From: Streptomyces sp. NBC_01669
Lineage (GTDB): Bacteria; Actinomycetota; Actinomycetes; Streptomycetales; Streptomycetaceae
Reading direction: 5' to 3'
DNA length: 64,000 bases
Assembly (NCBI RefSeq): GCF_026339735.1
Contig: NZ_JAPEQG010000001.1
Coordinates: forward strand, 1,984,001-2,048,000
The notes beneath the pieces are model-generated. The model made no database searches, was not told the origin of the DNA, and was given only the letters and a program-made list of their open reading frames with translations. This document shows, piece after piece, positions 34,801 to 42,642 of the stretch. Positions within the stretch are counted from its first letter, which is position 1. Each line of letters opens with the position of its first letter. The position numbers were made by a program, and so were the translations under genes.

Positions 34801-35810
34801 CGGGTCCCCCGCTTCGTGTACTCCGCCAGTTGGGCGGCGTCCTTCGAGGTGATGATCTGCGGGCCGGTGAGGACGGGGCGGCCGCCGCCGAGCACATTGC
34901 GGTTGTAGCGGTAGAGCCAGAGCAGGTCGACGGCCTCGTACCCCTGGAGGTACGGCTGCTGGTCCACGGCGAAGCCCAGGGTTTTGTCCTGGAGTGCGGT
35001 GGCGACCTTGGCGTTCAGGTCGAAGGTGTCGATCTCGGCCTTGGAGCCCGCGGTCCGCTTCGCCTTCACAGCGGCGTCGGCGAACGGCGCGCCGAGGGTG
35101 ACGACCGCGTCGATGCTCTTGTCCGCCTGGAGCTTCGCCTCGATGGACGCCTGGACGTCGGGCATGTTGGTGCCCTCGACGTACAGGTTCTGCATCTGCC
35201 CGTCGAAGGTCTTCTTCGCCCCGGCGCAGCGCTGCTCGTGCCCGATGTTGCCCTGCTCGTGCAGAATGCACAGGGCCTTCTTGCGGCCGCGCGCGTTGAG
35301 CTCGTCGCCGACGGCTTCGCCCGCGACGGACTCGTCCTGGCCGATGTGAGTGAGCGCGCCGAACGCCTTGGACTCCGCGGAGCCCGAGTTCACAGTGATC
35401 ACCGGGATCCCGGCCCGGGTCGCCTTGGCGACGACGTCCTTCAACGCGTCGGGCTTGGCGAGCGTGACGATCAGCCCGTCGACCTTCTGGTCGATGGCGG
35501 CCTGGACGAGCTGGGCCTGCTGCTGCGCCTCGTCGTTGTGCGAGTACAGGAACTTGATGTTGTCCTTGACGGCCGCCTGCTTCGCACCGTTCTGGACGAT
35601 GTCCCAGAAGGTGTCGCCGTCGCCCGAGTGCGTGACCATGGCGAAGGTCCAGCGGGGTGTGTTCACCGCGGACCGGCCCTCGGCGGCGGCCCGGGCCGCG
35701 CGCTCCTCCGCCCGCTTGCCACCGGTGCTGCTGCATCCCACGAGGGAGGCCCCGAGCACCGCCGCAAGCACGGCGCCCATCGCACGTACCCCTGTCCGAA
35801 CCCTTGCCAC
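34797..35810 (-). CDS. Sugar ABC transporter substrate-binding lipoprotein, copy 1
   Basis: A 337-residue type 1 periplasmic-binding protein. The GTG at 35810 gives a proper lipoprotein signal (RVRTGVRAMGAVLAAVLGASLVGC with lipobox LVGC); the later ATG at 35780 would lose the basic part. The body follows the ribose-binding fold (FAMVTHSGDGDTFWDIVQNGAKQAA, AIDQKVDGLIVTLAKPDALKDVVAKA, GIPVITVNSG, DAVVTLGAPFADAAVKA, GFAVDQQPYLQGYEAVDLLW). It closely resembles the neighbouring copy 2; both end YTxRGTR. Confidence 0.9.
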   Translation of the reverse strand: MARVRTGVRAMGAVLAAVLGASLVGCSSTGGKRAEERAARAAAEGRSAVNTPRWTFAMVTHSGDGDTFWDIVQNGAKQAAVKDNIKFLYSHNDEAQQQAQLVQAAIDQKVDGLIVTLAKPDALKDVVAKATRAGIPVITVNSGSAESKAFGALTHIGQDESVAGEAVGDELNARGRKKALCILHEQGNIGHEQRCAGAKKTFDGQMQNLYVEGTNMPDVQASIEAKLQADKSIDAVVTLGAPFADAAVKAKRTAGSKAEIDTFDLNAKVATALQDKTLGFAVDQQPYLQGYEAVDLLWLYRYNRNVLGGGRPVLTGPQIITSKDAAQLAEYTKRGTR

Positions 35811-35974
35811 GACGTGGTGCCCTTCTTGTGCTGCTCGCTGTGCTGCTTGGTGCCGACCTGCGGTGTTCCCACCCGGTCCGGCTGGCCAAGTATCCCCGAG
35901 TCCGACTCGGCGCCGCCCGGCAGGGGCGGGCCGTGGGCGTCGGCACGGAGTGGGCACGGCGGTCCGCACGCGGG

Positions 35975-36988
35975 TCACCGGGTACCGCGCGCGGTGTATT
36001 TCTCCAGCTGCGGCACGTCGGCGGCGGTGACGATCGCCGGGCCGGTGAGCACGGGCTTTCCGCCGCCGATGACGTTGCCGTTGGTCCTGTCGAGCCACAG
36101 TTCGTCGACGGCGAGATAGCCCTGGAGGTAGGGCTGCTGGTCGACCGCGAAGCCGACCTCGGAGGCCTTCAGCCGTTTGACGACCTCGGCATTGAGATCG
36201 AACGTGTCGACCTCGGCCTTGGAGCCGGAGCCCTCCTTGGCCTTGACGGAGGCGGCGGCAAACGGCGCGCCGAGGGTGACGACCGCGTCGATGCCGTGGT
36301 CGGCCTGGAGCTTCGCCTCGATGGAGGACGTGGAGGCGGGCATGTTGGTGCCTTCGATGCTGAGGTTCTCGACGCTTCCCTTGAAGGTCTTCTTCACCCC
36401 GGCGCAACGCTCCTCCAGCGACACATTGCCCTGCTCGTGGATGACGCAGACGGCCTTCTTGCGGCCCCGCTTGTTGAGCTCCTCACCGACGGCCTCGCCG
36501 GCGACCTTCTCGTCCTGCCCGATATGGCCGATCGCACCGACACCCTTCGAGAACTGCGCGCCCGAGTTGATGGTGACGACGGGGATGCCCGCCTTCACGG
36601 CCTTGGCGACGGCGTCCGCCACGGCTTCCGGTTTGGCGAGGGTGACGACGATCCCGTCGACCTTCTGGTCGATGGCGGCCTGGACGAGCTGGGCCTGCTC
36701 CTTGCCCTCCTTGTTCGCGGAGTAGAGGAACTCGACGTTGTCCTTGGCCGCCGCCTGCTTCGCACCGCTCTGGACGATGTCCCAGAAGGTGTCGCCCTCC
36801 CCCGAGTGCGTGATCATCGCGATCTTCATCCGGGGTGTGGAGACGCCCTTGGCTCCCTGCCCACTGCCGCTGCCGGACCTGTCCTCGGAGCTCTTGCCGC
36901 CGGAGCTGCTGCATCCGGCGACGACGGTGACGGCGAGGCTGATGGTGCAGATGGCGATCAGGGGTGCTGCCTTGCGAGGAGTACGCAT
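35975..36988 (-). CDS. Sugar ABC transporter substrate-binding lipoprotein, copy 2
   Basis: A 337-residue paralogue of copy 1: the lipobox VAGC after the signal RKAAPLIAICTISLAVTV, then MKIAMITHSGEGDTFWDIVQSGAKQAA and GFAVDQQPYLQGYLAVDELWLDRTNGNV. By eye about two of three residues are the same as copy 1, with no long gaps. Only one permease and one ATPase are present, so the two receptors probably share them. The gene has its own upstream gap of 92 bases to the GntR gene and a 164-base gap before copy 1. Confidence 0.9.
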   Translation of the reverse strand: MRTPRKAAPLIAICTISLAVTVVAGCSSSGGKSSEDRSGSGSGQGAKGVSTPRMKIAMITHSGEGDTFWDIVQSGAKQAAAKDNVEFLYSANKEGKEQAQLVQAAIDQKVDGIVVTLAKPEAVADAVAKAVKAGIPVVTINSGAQFSKGVGAIGHIGQDEKVAGEAVGEELNKRGRKKAVCVIHEQGNVSLEERCAGVKKTFKGSVENLSIEGTNMPASTSSIEAKLQADHGIDAVVTLGAPFAAASVKAKEGSGSKAEVDTFDLNAEVVKRLKASEVGFAVDQQPYLQGYLAVDELWLDRTNGNVIGGGKPVLTGPAIVTAADVPQLEKYTARGTR

Positions 36989-37080
36989 GGTGGGTCCGCC
37001 TTGTCTCCCGGCCGCCCGAGTGCGGCTTGGGGAGTTGTAGCGAGGAGCGGGGACCCCGTCAACGGGCCGATATGCGGGCG

Positions 37081-37839
37081 TCAGCGGACAAGCAGCTGGA
37101 AATCGAAGGCGTAGCGCGACGCCCGGTAGATGTGCGAGCCGAATTCGACCGCCCGCCCGGTGTCGTCGTACGTGGTGCGTTCCATGGTCAGCAGCGGCGC
37201 GCCCTCGGGCTCGGCGAGCTGTGCCGCCTCCTCGGCCGTGGCGAGGCGGGCGCCGACGGTCTGGCGGGCGCTGTGCAGGGTGACTCCGGCGGCCCGCAGC
37301 ATCCGGTAGAGGCCGGTGGCCTCCAGTCGGTCGGTGGACAGGTCGACGAGGCCGGCCGGCAGGTGGTTGCGGAGCAGGGTCATCGGTTCGCCGTGCGCGG
37401 ACCGCAGCCGTTCGACGAGGTGGACCTCGGTGCCTTCCGGGACGCCGAGGGCGGCGGCGGTCGCGGCGGGGGCGGGCTCGACCGTGTTGCGCAGGACGCG
37501 GGTGGTGGGGCGCTGCCCGGCCGCCTCCAGGTCGTCGTACAGGCTGCTCAGTTCGAGCGGACGCCGGACCTGGCTGTGGACGACCTGGGTGCCCACCCCG
37601 CGGCGACGGACCATCAGCCCCTTGTCGACGAGCGACTGAATGGCCTGGCGGACGGTGGGGCGGGACAGGCCTAGCCGGGCCGCGAGCTCGATCTCGTTGC
37701 CGAGGAGGCTGCCGGGGGTGAGCCGGCCCTTCTCGATGGCCGCCTCCAGCTGCTGGGACAGCTGGTAGTAGAGCGGGACCGGGCTGCTGCGGTCCACGCC
37801 GAGTTCGAGGGCGGCGGGGTCGGCGGTGGGTTTGGACAC
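37081..37839 (-). CDS. GntR-family regulator (HutC/UTRA type)
   Basis: A 252-residue GntR regulator. The winged helix is YYQLSQQLEAAIEKGRLTPGSLLGNEIELAARLGLSRPTVRQAIQSLVDKGLMVRRRGVGTQV, and the C-terminal UTRA effector domain is seen in LVERLRSAHGEPMTLLRNHLPAGL and LLTMERTTYDDTGRAVEFGSHIYRASRYAFDFQLLV. The start at GTG 37839 avoids a longer frame that would run over the palindromic operator at 37890-37901. It has no clear Shine-Dalgarno. It is divergent from an inositol-dehydrogenase-like gene and upstream of the sugar uptake genes, so it probably controls one or both. Confidence 0.88.
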   Translation of the reverse strand: MSKPTADPAALELGVDRSSPVPLYYQLSQQLEAAIEKGRLTPGSLLGNEIELAARLGLSRPTVRQAIQSLVDKGLMVRRRGVGTQVVHSQVRRPLELSSLYDDLEAAGQRPTTRVLRNTVEPAPAATAAALGVPEGTEVHLVERLRSAHGEPMTLLRNHLPAGLVDLSTDRLEATGLYRMLRAAGVTLHSARQTVGARLATAEEAAQLAEPEGAPLLTMERTTYDDTGRAVEFGSHIYRASRYAFDFQLLVR

Positions 37840-37889
37840 GGCAGGAGCGTAGCTGTCACGTCCGGACTGCCGGTAGTCAGGTCGTCCTG

Positions 37890-37952
37890 TTGTCCGGACA
37901 ATCCGGGTCCTGCGGCTCGGGGCATCGAACACACCCTCGTTTGTCAGGACAT
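37890..37952. promoter_or_regulatory. GntR operator pair between the regulator and the dehydrogenase
   Basis: TTGTCCGGACAA (37890-37901) is a perfect 12-bp palindrome. A second, imperfect copy TTGTCAGGACAT lies at 37941-37952. Both have the TTGTCnGGACA core, offset by 51 bases. They lie between the divergent GntR gene and the dehydrogenase start at 37992. Confidence 0.6.
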
Positions 37953-37991
37953 AAAGTTGACAGCGCAGCTGGTGGGCGGCACGTTGGGTCC

Positions 37992-38999
37992 ATGCGTATC
38001 GGACTCATCGGCACCGGCCGGATCGGTTCCTTCCATGCGGGCGCGCTGGCCCGCCACCCCGAGGTGGACACCCTGGTGGTGACGGACACCGACGGAGCGC
38101 GGGCGGCCGGGGTCGCGGACCGCATCGGCCGCGCGACAGCCGTCGGGTCCGCGGCCGAGGTGCTGGGCGCGGGGGTGGATGCCGTCGTGATCGCCGCGGC
38201 CACCTCGGCACATGCGGAGCTGATCGCACTGGCCGCACGGGCGGGCCTGCCGGCGTTCTGCGAGAAGCCCATCGCACTGGATCTGGCGGGGACGCTGGGC
38301 GCCCTGCATGAGGTCGAGCGGGCCGGGAGCGTACTCCAACTGGGCTTCATGCGCCGCTTCGACGCCGGGTACGGTGCGGCGCGCACCGCCGTGCGGAGCG
38401 GGGCGCTGGGCAGGCTCCACACCGTACGGGCCATGACGTCCGATCCTGCGCCGCCACCCGCCGCGTATCTGCCGCACTCCGGCGGCCTGTTCCGGGATTG
38501 TCTGGTCCATGACTTCGACATCCTGCGGTGGGTGACGGGCCGTGAGGTGGTGGAGGTGTACGCCACCGGTTCGGATGCCGGTCCCGCGATGTTCCGGGCG
38601 GCGGGCGATGTCGACACGGCGGCGGCGCTGCTGACCCTGGACGACTCCACACTGGCGACGGCGACAGCGACCCGGTGCAACGGCGCCGGATACGACGTAC
38701 GGATGGAGCTGGCGGGCGAGCTCGACCAGGTCGCGGTCGGTCTGGACGACCGTACGCCGCTGACGTCGGTGGAACCCCAGGGCCCCACCGCCCCGGCCAA
38801 GCCGTGGCCGGGGTTCCTGGAGCGGTTCGCCGCGGCGTACGAGGCGGAACTCGACGCGTTCGTACAGGTGGTGCGGGGCGAGGCGGCCAACCCGTGCGAC
38901 GGCCGGGAGGCTCTGCACGCACTGCGGATCGCGGAGGCGTGCGAGCTGTCCCGGCGCGAGCACCGACCGGTGGCAGTGGCGGAGATCCGCACCGGCTGA
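37992..38999 (+). CDS. Gfo/Idh/MocA-family oxidoreductase (inositol 2-dehydrogenase-like)
   Basis: A 335-residue NAD(P)-dependent dehydrogenase. The Rossmann start is MRIGLIGTGRIGSFHAGALA, followed by VVIAAATSAHAELI, the catalytic-lysine motif FCEKPIALDL and QLGFMRRFDAGYGAART and GGLFRDCLVHDFDILRWVTG with the catalytic Asp/His pair. These match myo-inositol 2-dehydrogenases (IolG) and related polyol or sugar dehydrogenases. ATG 37992 is used. It faces the GntR gene and shares the operator, and the sugar ABC operon lies beyond. Substrate is by family only. Confidence 0.87.
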   Translation: MRIGLIGTGRIGSFHAGALARHPEVDTLVVTDTDGARAAGVADRIGRATAVGSAAEVLGAGVDAVVIAAATSAHAELIALAARAGLPAFCEKPIALDLAGTLGALHEVERAGSVLQLGFMRRFDAGYGAARTAVRSGALGRLHTVRAMTSDPAPPPAAYLPHSGGLFRDCLVHDFDILRWVTGREVVEVYATGSDAGPAMFRAAGDVDTAAALLTLDDSTLATATATRCNGAGYDVRMELAGELDQVAVGLDDRTPLTSVEPQGPTAPAKPWPGFLERFAAAYEAELDAFVQVVRGEAANPCDGREALHALRIAEACELSRREHRPVAVAEIRTG

Positions 39000-39009
39000 G
39001 CGGGCCCCG

Positions 39010-40245
39010 CTACCAGGCGACCGGCAGTCGCTCGGGACCCCGGATCAGCATGCCCGTACGCCAGGTCAGGGCGGCGGGATGCGCGTCCAGAGCCAGGTCG
39101 GGGCAGCGCTCCAGCAGGGATCTGATCGCGATCCGGGCCTCGATGCGGGCCAGGGGCGCACCCAGGCAGTAGTGGATGCCGTGGCCGAAGGCGACATGGC
39201 CGCGGGCGTCCCGGGTGATGTCGAAACGGTCGGCGTCCTCGAAGCGGTCCGGGTCGCGGTTGGCGTCGGCCATCGCGATCAGGACCAGTTCGCCGCCGCC
39301 GGGAACGACGGTGCCGCCGATGTCGAGCGGCTCGGTGGTGAACCGGTACGTGGGGGTCTCGACCGGCCCGTCGTAGCGCAGCGTCTCCTCCACCGCGTTG
39401 TCGATGAGTCCGAAGTCGGCGCGAAGTGCCGCCAGTTGGCCCGGGTGACCGAAGAGAGCCAGAACGCCGTTGGAGATGAGGTTGACCGTGGTCTCGTGTC
39501 CGGCGACGAGCAGCAGCCAGGCCATGCCCATCAGCTCGTCCTCGGAGAGCCGGTCGCCGTCGTCGTCCGCCGTGTGGATCAGCGCGCTCATCAGGTCGTC
39601 GCCGGGCTGTGCGCGCTTGTCGGCCAGCAGCCCCGCCATGTAGCGGGTCATGTCCCCGGTGGCGGCCACCCGCGCCGCAGCGTCGACCGACGACACAGCG
39701 ATGTTGGACCATTCACGGAACGAAGCACGGTCCAGGAACGGGACCCCGAGCAGTTCGCAGATGACGGACATCGGCAGCGGGAAGGACAGCGCTTCGACGA
39801 GGTCGGTCCTGCGGTCCGGTTCCGCCAGCATCCGGTCGAGCAGTTCGTCGGTCATCTCCTGGATCCGTGGGACGAGTTGCTCCATGCGGCGCGGGGTGAA
39901 CTCGCGGGTCACCAGCTTGCGCAGCCGAGTGTGCACGGGGGCGTCCGAGCTGAGCATGGACGCCCCGGCGGAGACCTTGCTGACGCCCAGGGCGGGTGAG
40001 GCGTTGTCCCACTGCTTGGACAGCCGCGGGTCCGCGAGCGCGGTGCGGCCTTCTTCGTATCCGACGACGAGCCAGGCGTCGGTGCCTTCCGGCATCCGGA
40101 TCCGGTGGACGGGTCCACGCTCCCGGAGCGCGGCGTAGACGGGGTGGGGGTCGCGGGTGAACGTCTCGCCGAGCGCGGCGAGATCGACGACAACCGCGGA
40201 TTCGGTCGCTTCGGTCGCTCGACTGGTCAAGGAGGGTCCCTTCAC
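39010..40245 (-). CDS. Cytochrome P450, copy 1
   Basis: A 411-residue soluble class I bacterial P450. The I-helix is LLLVAGHETTVNLI, the ExxR is EETLRYDGPVET and the haem ligand loop is AFGHGIHYCLGAPLARIEARIAI. SDAPVHTRLRKLVTREFTPRRME is the typical C-helix region. The start is uncertain: GTG 40245 overlaps the upstream thioesterase stop as GTGA, while TTG at about 40230 has an AAGGGA site upstream. It receives electrons from a ferredoxin not encoded here. It is one of two related P450s flanking a thioesterase gene. Confidence 0.9.
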   Translation of the reverse strand: MKGPSLTSRATEATESAVVVDLAALGETFTRDPHPVYAALRERGPVHRIRMPEGTDAWLVVGYEEGRTALADPRLSKQWDNASPALGVSKVSAGASMLSSDAPVHTRLRKLVTREFTPRRMEQLVPRIQEMTDELLDRMLAEPDRRTDLVEALSFPLPMSVICELLGVPFLDRASFREWSNIAVSSVDAAARVAATGDMTRYMAGLLADKRAQPGDDLMSALIHTADDDGDRLSEDELMGMAWLLLVAGHETTVNLISNGVLALFGHPGQLAALRADFGLIDNAVEETLRYDGPVETPTYRFTTEPLDIGGTVVPGGGELVLIAMADANRDPDRFEDADRFDITRDARGHVAFGHGIHYCLGAPLARIEARIAIRSLLERCPDLALDAHPAALTWRTGMLIRGPERLPVAW

Positions 40246-40661
40246 TGTGTCCGGGCGGAGAGCACGGTTCCCTGGGCGACCGCGCACAGGGCTTCCGCGC
40301 CGTCGTCCGCCGCGGCGAACAGATCGCAGCGGACCACCGCCTGGCGACGGCCGGTGTGGACGACGGTGGCGCGGGCGATCAGGGTGCGACCGGTGGCCGG
40401 ACGGATGTACTGGATCGAGAAGCCACCGGTCAGTACGGCCGGCCCGAGGGTCGTTCCGGCGGCGAAGGTGATCGAGTTGTCGGCGGCGTACGACAGCACG
40501 CCGCCGTGCACGAAGCCGTTCTGCTGCTGGAGTTCCTGCCGGATGTCCACTTCGAGGGTGGCGGCGCCGTCCCCGAAGGCGGTGATCCGTGCCCCGACGA
40601 GCCCGCTGAACGGCTGGCTGTCGAGGACCTTCTGCGCCATCTGCATGTCAAGTCCGCTCAT
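40242..40661 (-). CDS. PaaI-type hotdog thioesterase
   Basis: A 139-residue hotdog-fold protein with the start SGLDMQMAQKVLDSQPFSGLVGARITAFGDGAATLEV, the active-site motif NGFVHGGVLSYAADNSITFAAGTTLGP and the C-terminal VLTGGFSIQYIRPATGRTL. PaaI-type enzymes hydrolyse aryl- or acyl-CoA thioesters. It is between two P450 genes; its last bases overlap the start of copy 1. A role in trimming or proof-reading an activated substrate is plausible but not shown. Confidence 0.83.
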   Translation of the reverse strand: MSGLDMQMAQKVLDSQPFSGLVGARITAFGDGAATLEVDIRQELQQQNGFVHGGVLSYAADNSITFAAGTTLGPAVLTGGFSIQYIRPATGRTLIARATVVHTGRRQAVVRCDLFAAADDGAEALCAVAQGTVLSARTQ

Positions 40662-40677
40662 GACAGGCCTTCTTATC

Positions 40678-41856
40678 TCACCAGCGCACCGGCAGGTGCC
40701 GGACCCCTCGGATCAGCATCCCGGGCAGCCAGTCCAGCTCCGCACCGGCCGGGTCGAGTGCGAGATCCGGGCACCGCCCCAGCAGCGTACGGATCGCGAT
40801 CCGGCCCTCCATCCGGGCCAGCGGCGCCCCCATGCAGAAGTGCATGCCGTGGCCGAAGGCCAGGTGGCCCTGGGCGTCGCGGCGGATGTCGAAGCGGTCC
40901 GGGTCCGGGTAGCGAGCGGGGTCGCGGTCGCCACCGGCCAGGGCGACCAGGACCGCCTCGCCCGCCGGAATGGTCCGGTTGCCGATCTCGACCGGCTCCC
41001 GGGCGAAGCGGAAGGTGGCGGTCTCCACGGGTCCGTCGTACCGGAGCATCTCCTCGACCGCGCCGTCGATCAGACCGGGGTCGGCGCGGAGTGCGGCGAG
41101 CTGTCCGGGGTGGGCGAGCAGGGCCCGTACCCCGTTGGAGATCAGATTGACGGTGGTCTCGTGTCCGGCGACGAGCAGCAGGAAGGCCATGCCGACGAGT
41201 TCGTCGGGCGACAGCCCGTCACCCTCCTCGTCCCGCACCCTGATCAGCGCGCTCATCAGGTCGTCGCCGGGCGCGCACCGCTTGTCCTCGATGAGCTCCA
41301 CGAGATAGGCCCCCATCGCGCGGACCGCTTCGCCTCCCGTGTCCGAGGACGTCGGGGCGACGATGCCGTTCGACAGCAGGCGGAACCGGTCGCGGTCCAG
41401 GTCCGGCACGCCGATCAGCTCGCAGATGACGGTCATCGGCAGCGGGAAGGCGAGCGCGTCGACGAGGTCGCCGCGCCCCGCGGGCACCATCGCGTCGAGC
41501 AGTTCGTCGGTGATCTGCTGGACCCGCGGCCGCAGCGAGTCGATCCTGCGGGCGGTGAACTCGCGGGCGACGAGCTTGCGCAGCCGGGTGTGGTGCGGCG
41601 CGTCCATCTCCAGCATGTTGGCGTTGATCGGATCGCCGTCACCGATCCAGAGGTCCGAGGTCCGCCAGTCCTTGCTGAGCCGTTGGTCCGCGAGGGCGGC
41701 GCGGCCCTCCTCGTACCCGACGATCAGCCAGATCCGCTCGGCGTCATCGGTGCGGATGGTGTGCACCGGGCCCTCGGAGCGCAGCTTCGCGTACGTCGGA
41801 TAGGGATTCGCGGTGAAGTCATGGACCCCGCGAAGATCGATGTCGACTGCGGACAC
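40678..41856 (-). CDS. Cytochrome P450, copy 2
   Basis: A 392-residue P450 closely related to copy 1. It has PLPMTVICELIGVPDLD, LLLVAGHETTVNLISNGV, EEMLRYDGPVET and the haem loop AFGHGMHFCMGAPLARMEGRIAI. Compared with copy 1 the sequence is shorter at the N-terminus but keeps nearly all signature blocks, so it looks like a tandem duplication. Start ATG 41856. It is the first gene of the P450-thioesterase-P450 set. Confidence 0.9.
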   Translation of the reverse strand: MSAVDIDLRGVHDFTANPYPTYAKLRSEGPVHTIRTDDAERIWLIVGYEEGRAALADQRLSKDWRTSDLWIGDGDPINANMLEMDAPHHTRLRKLVAREFTARRIDSLRPRVQQITDELLDAMVPAGRGDLVDALAFPLPMTVICELIGVPDLDRDRFRLLSNGIVAPTSSDTGGEAVRAMGAYLVELIEDKRCAPGDDLMSALIRVRDEEGDGLSPDELVGMAFLLLVAGHETTVNLISNGVRALLAHPGQLAALRADPGLIDGAVEEMLRYDGPVETATFRFAREPVEIGNRTIPAGEAVLVALAGGDRDPARYPDPDRFDIRRDAQGHLAFGHGMHFCMGAPLARMEGRIAIRTLLGRCPDLALDPAGAELDWLPGMLIRGVRHLPVRW

Positions 41857-41907
41857 GGTTCAACCCCTCCCGGCCGGTTCGGTTCGATCGCCTCGGATCG
41901 AACCGTC

Positions 41908-42642
41908 TCAGCGTACGTCGCCCGCGCCGTCCTCCTCCTCGTCGAGCAGCCCCGCATCGTGCACCAACAGCGCGATCTGGACACGGTTGTTGAAGTCGAA
42001 CTTCGCAAGAATGCGTGACACGTGTGTTTTCACGGTGGCCACGCTGAGATAGAGGCTCGCGGCGATTTCCGCGTTGGAACGGCCGCGTCCGACGGCGACC
42101 GCGACCTCGCGCTCCCGCTCGGCGAGACCGTCGATCCTCCGGCGTGCCCGCTGGGCCCGGCCCGCGCGGTCGTCGGCGCCGGCCCCCGATCCGATGCCCG
42201 CGGCCCGGTCCATCAGCTGCCGGGTGACGGCGGGCGACAGCACGGGGTCACCGGCCGCGACCCGGCGCACCGAGTCGACGATCTGCGCGGGCGGCGTATC
42301 TTTCAGGACAAATCCTGCGGCCCCGGCGCGGATGGCTCGCAGCACCTGCTCATCGGCGTGGAAGGTGGTCAGGACGACGACTTCCGGGGCGTCGGGGCGG
42401 CTGCGCAGCGCCTCGGTCGCGGCCAGTCCGTCCACGGTCGGCATTCTGATGTCCATCAGCACCACGTCGGGGCGGAGCCGGTCGACGAGGTCCGCGACCT
42501 CGGAGCCGTCCGCTCCCTCCCCCACGATGGTGATGTCGTCCGCGCCGCCGAGCATGAATGTCAGCCCGGCCCGCACGAGCGGATCGTCGTCGACGATGAG
42601 CAGCCGCACGGGCTGTGCCGGAGGATCCAGGGGGGTGGTCAT
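41908..42642 (-). CDS. NarL/FixJ-family response regulator
   Basis: A 244-residue regulator. The receiver (LLIVDDDPLVRAGL, phospho-acceptor VVLMDIRMPTVDG, VLTTFHADE, FVLKDTPP) is followed by a LuxR-type HTH (GLAEREREVAVAVGRGRSNAEIAASLYLSVATVKTHVSRILAKFDFNNRVQIALLVHDAGL). The Ala/Arg-rich linker between them is long. Start ATG 42642 overlaps the kinase stop by ATGA. The C-terminus ends EEEDGAGDVR. Probably regulates genes nearby, perhaps the P450 set 51 bases downstream. Confidence 0.92.
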   Translation of the reverse strand: MTTPLDPPAQPVRLLIVDDDPLVRAGLTFMLGGADDITIVGEGADGSEVADLVDRLRPDVVLMDIRMPTVDGLAATEALRSRPDAPEVVVLTTFHADEQVLRAIRAGAAGFVLKDTPPAQIVDSVRRVAAGDPVLSPAVTRQLMDRAAGIGSGAGADDRAGRAQRARRRIDGLAEREREVAVAVGRGRSNAEIAASLYLSVATVKTHVSRILAKFDFNNRVQIALLVHDAGLLDEEEDGAGDVR

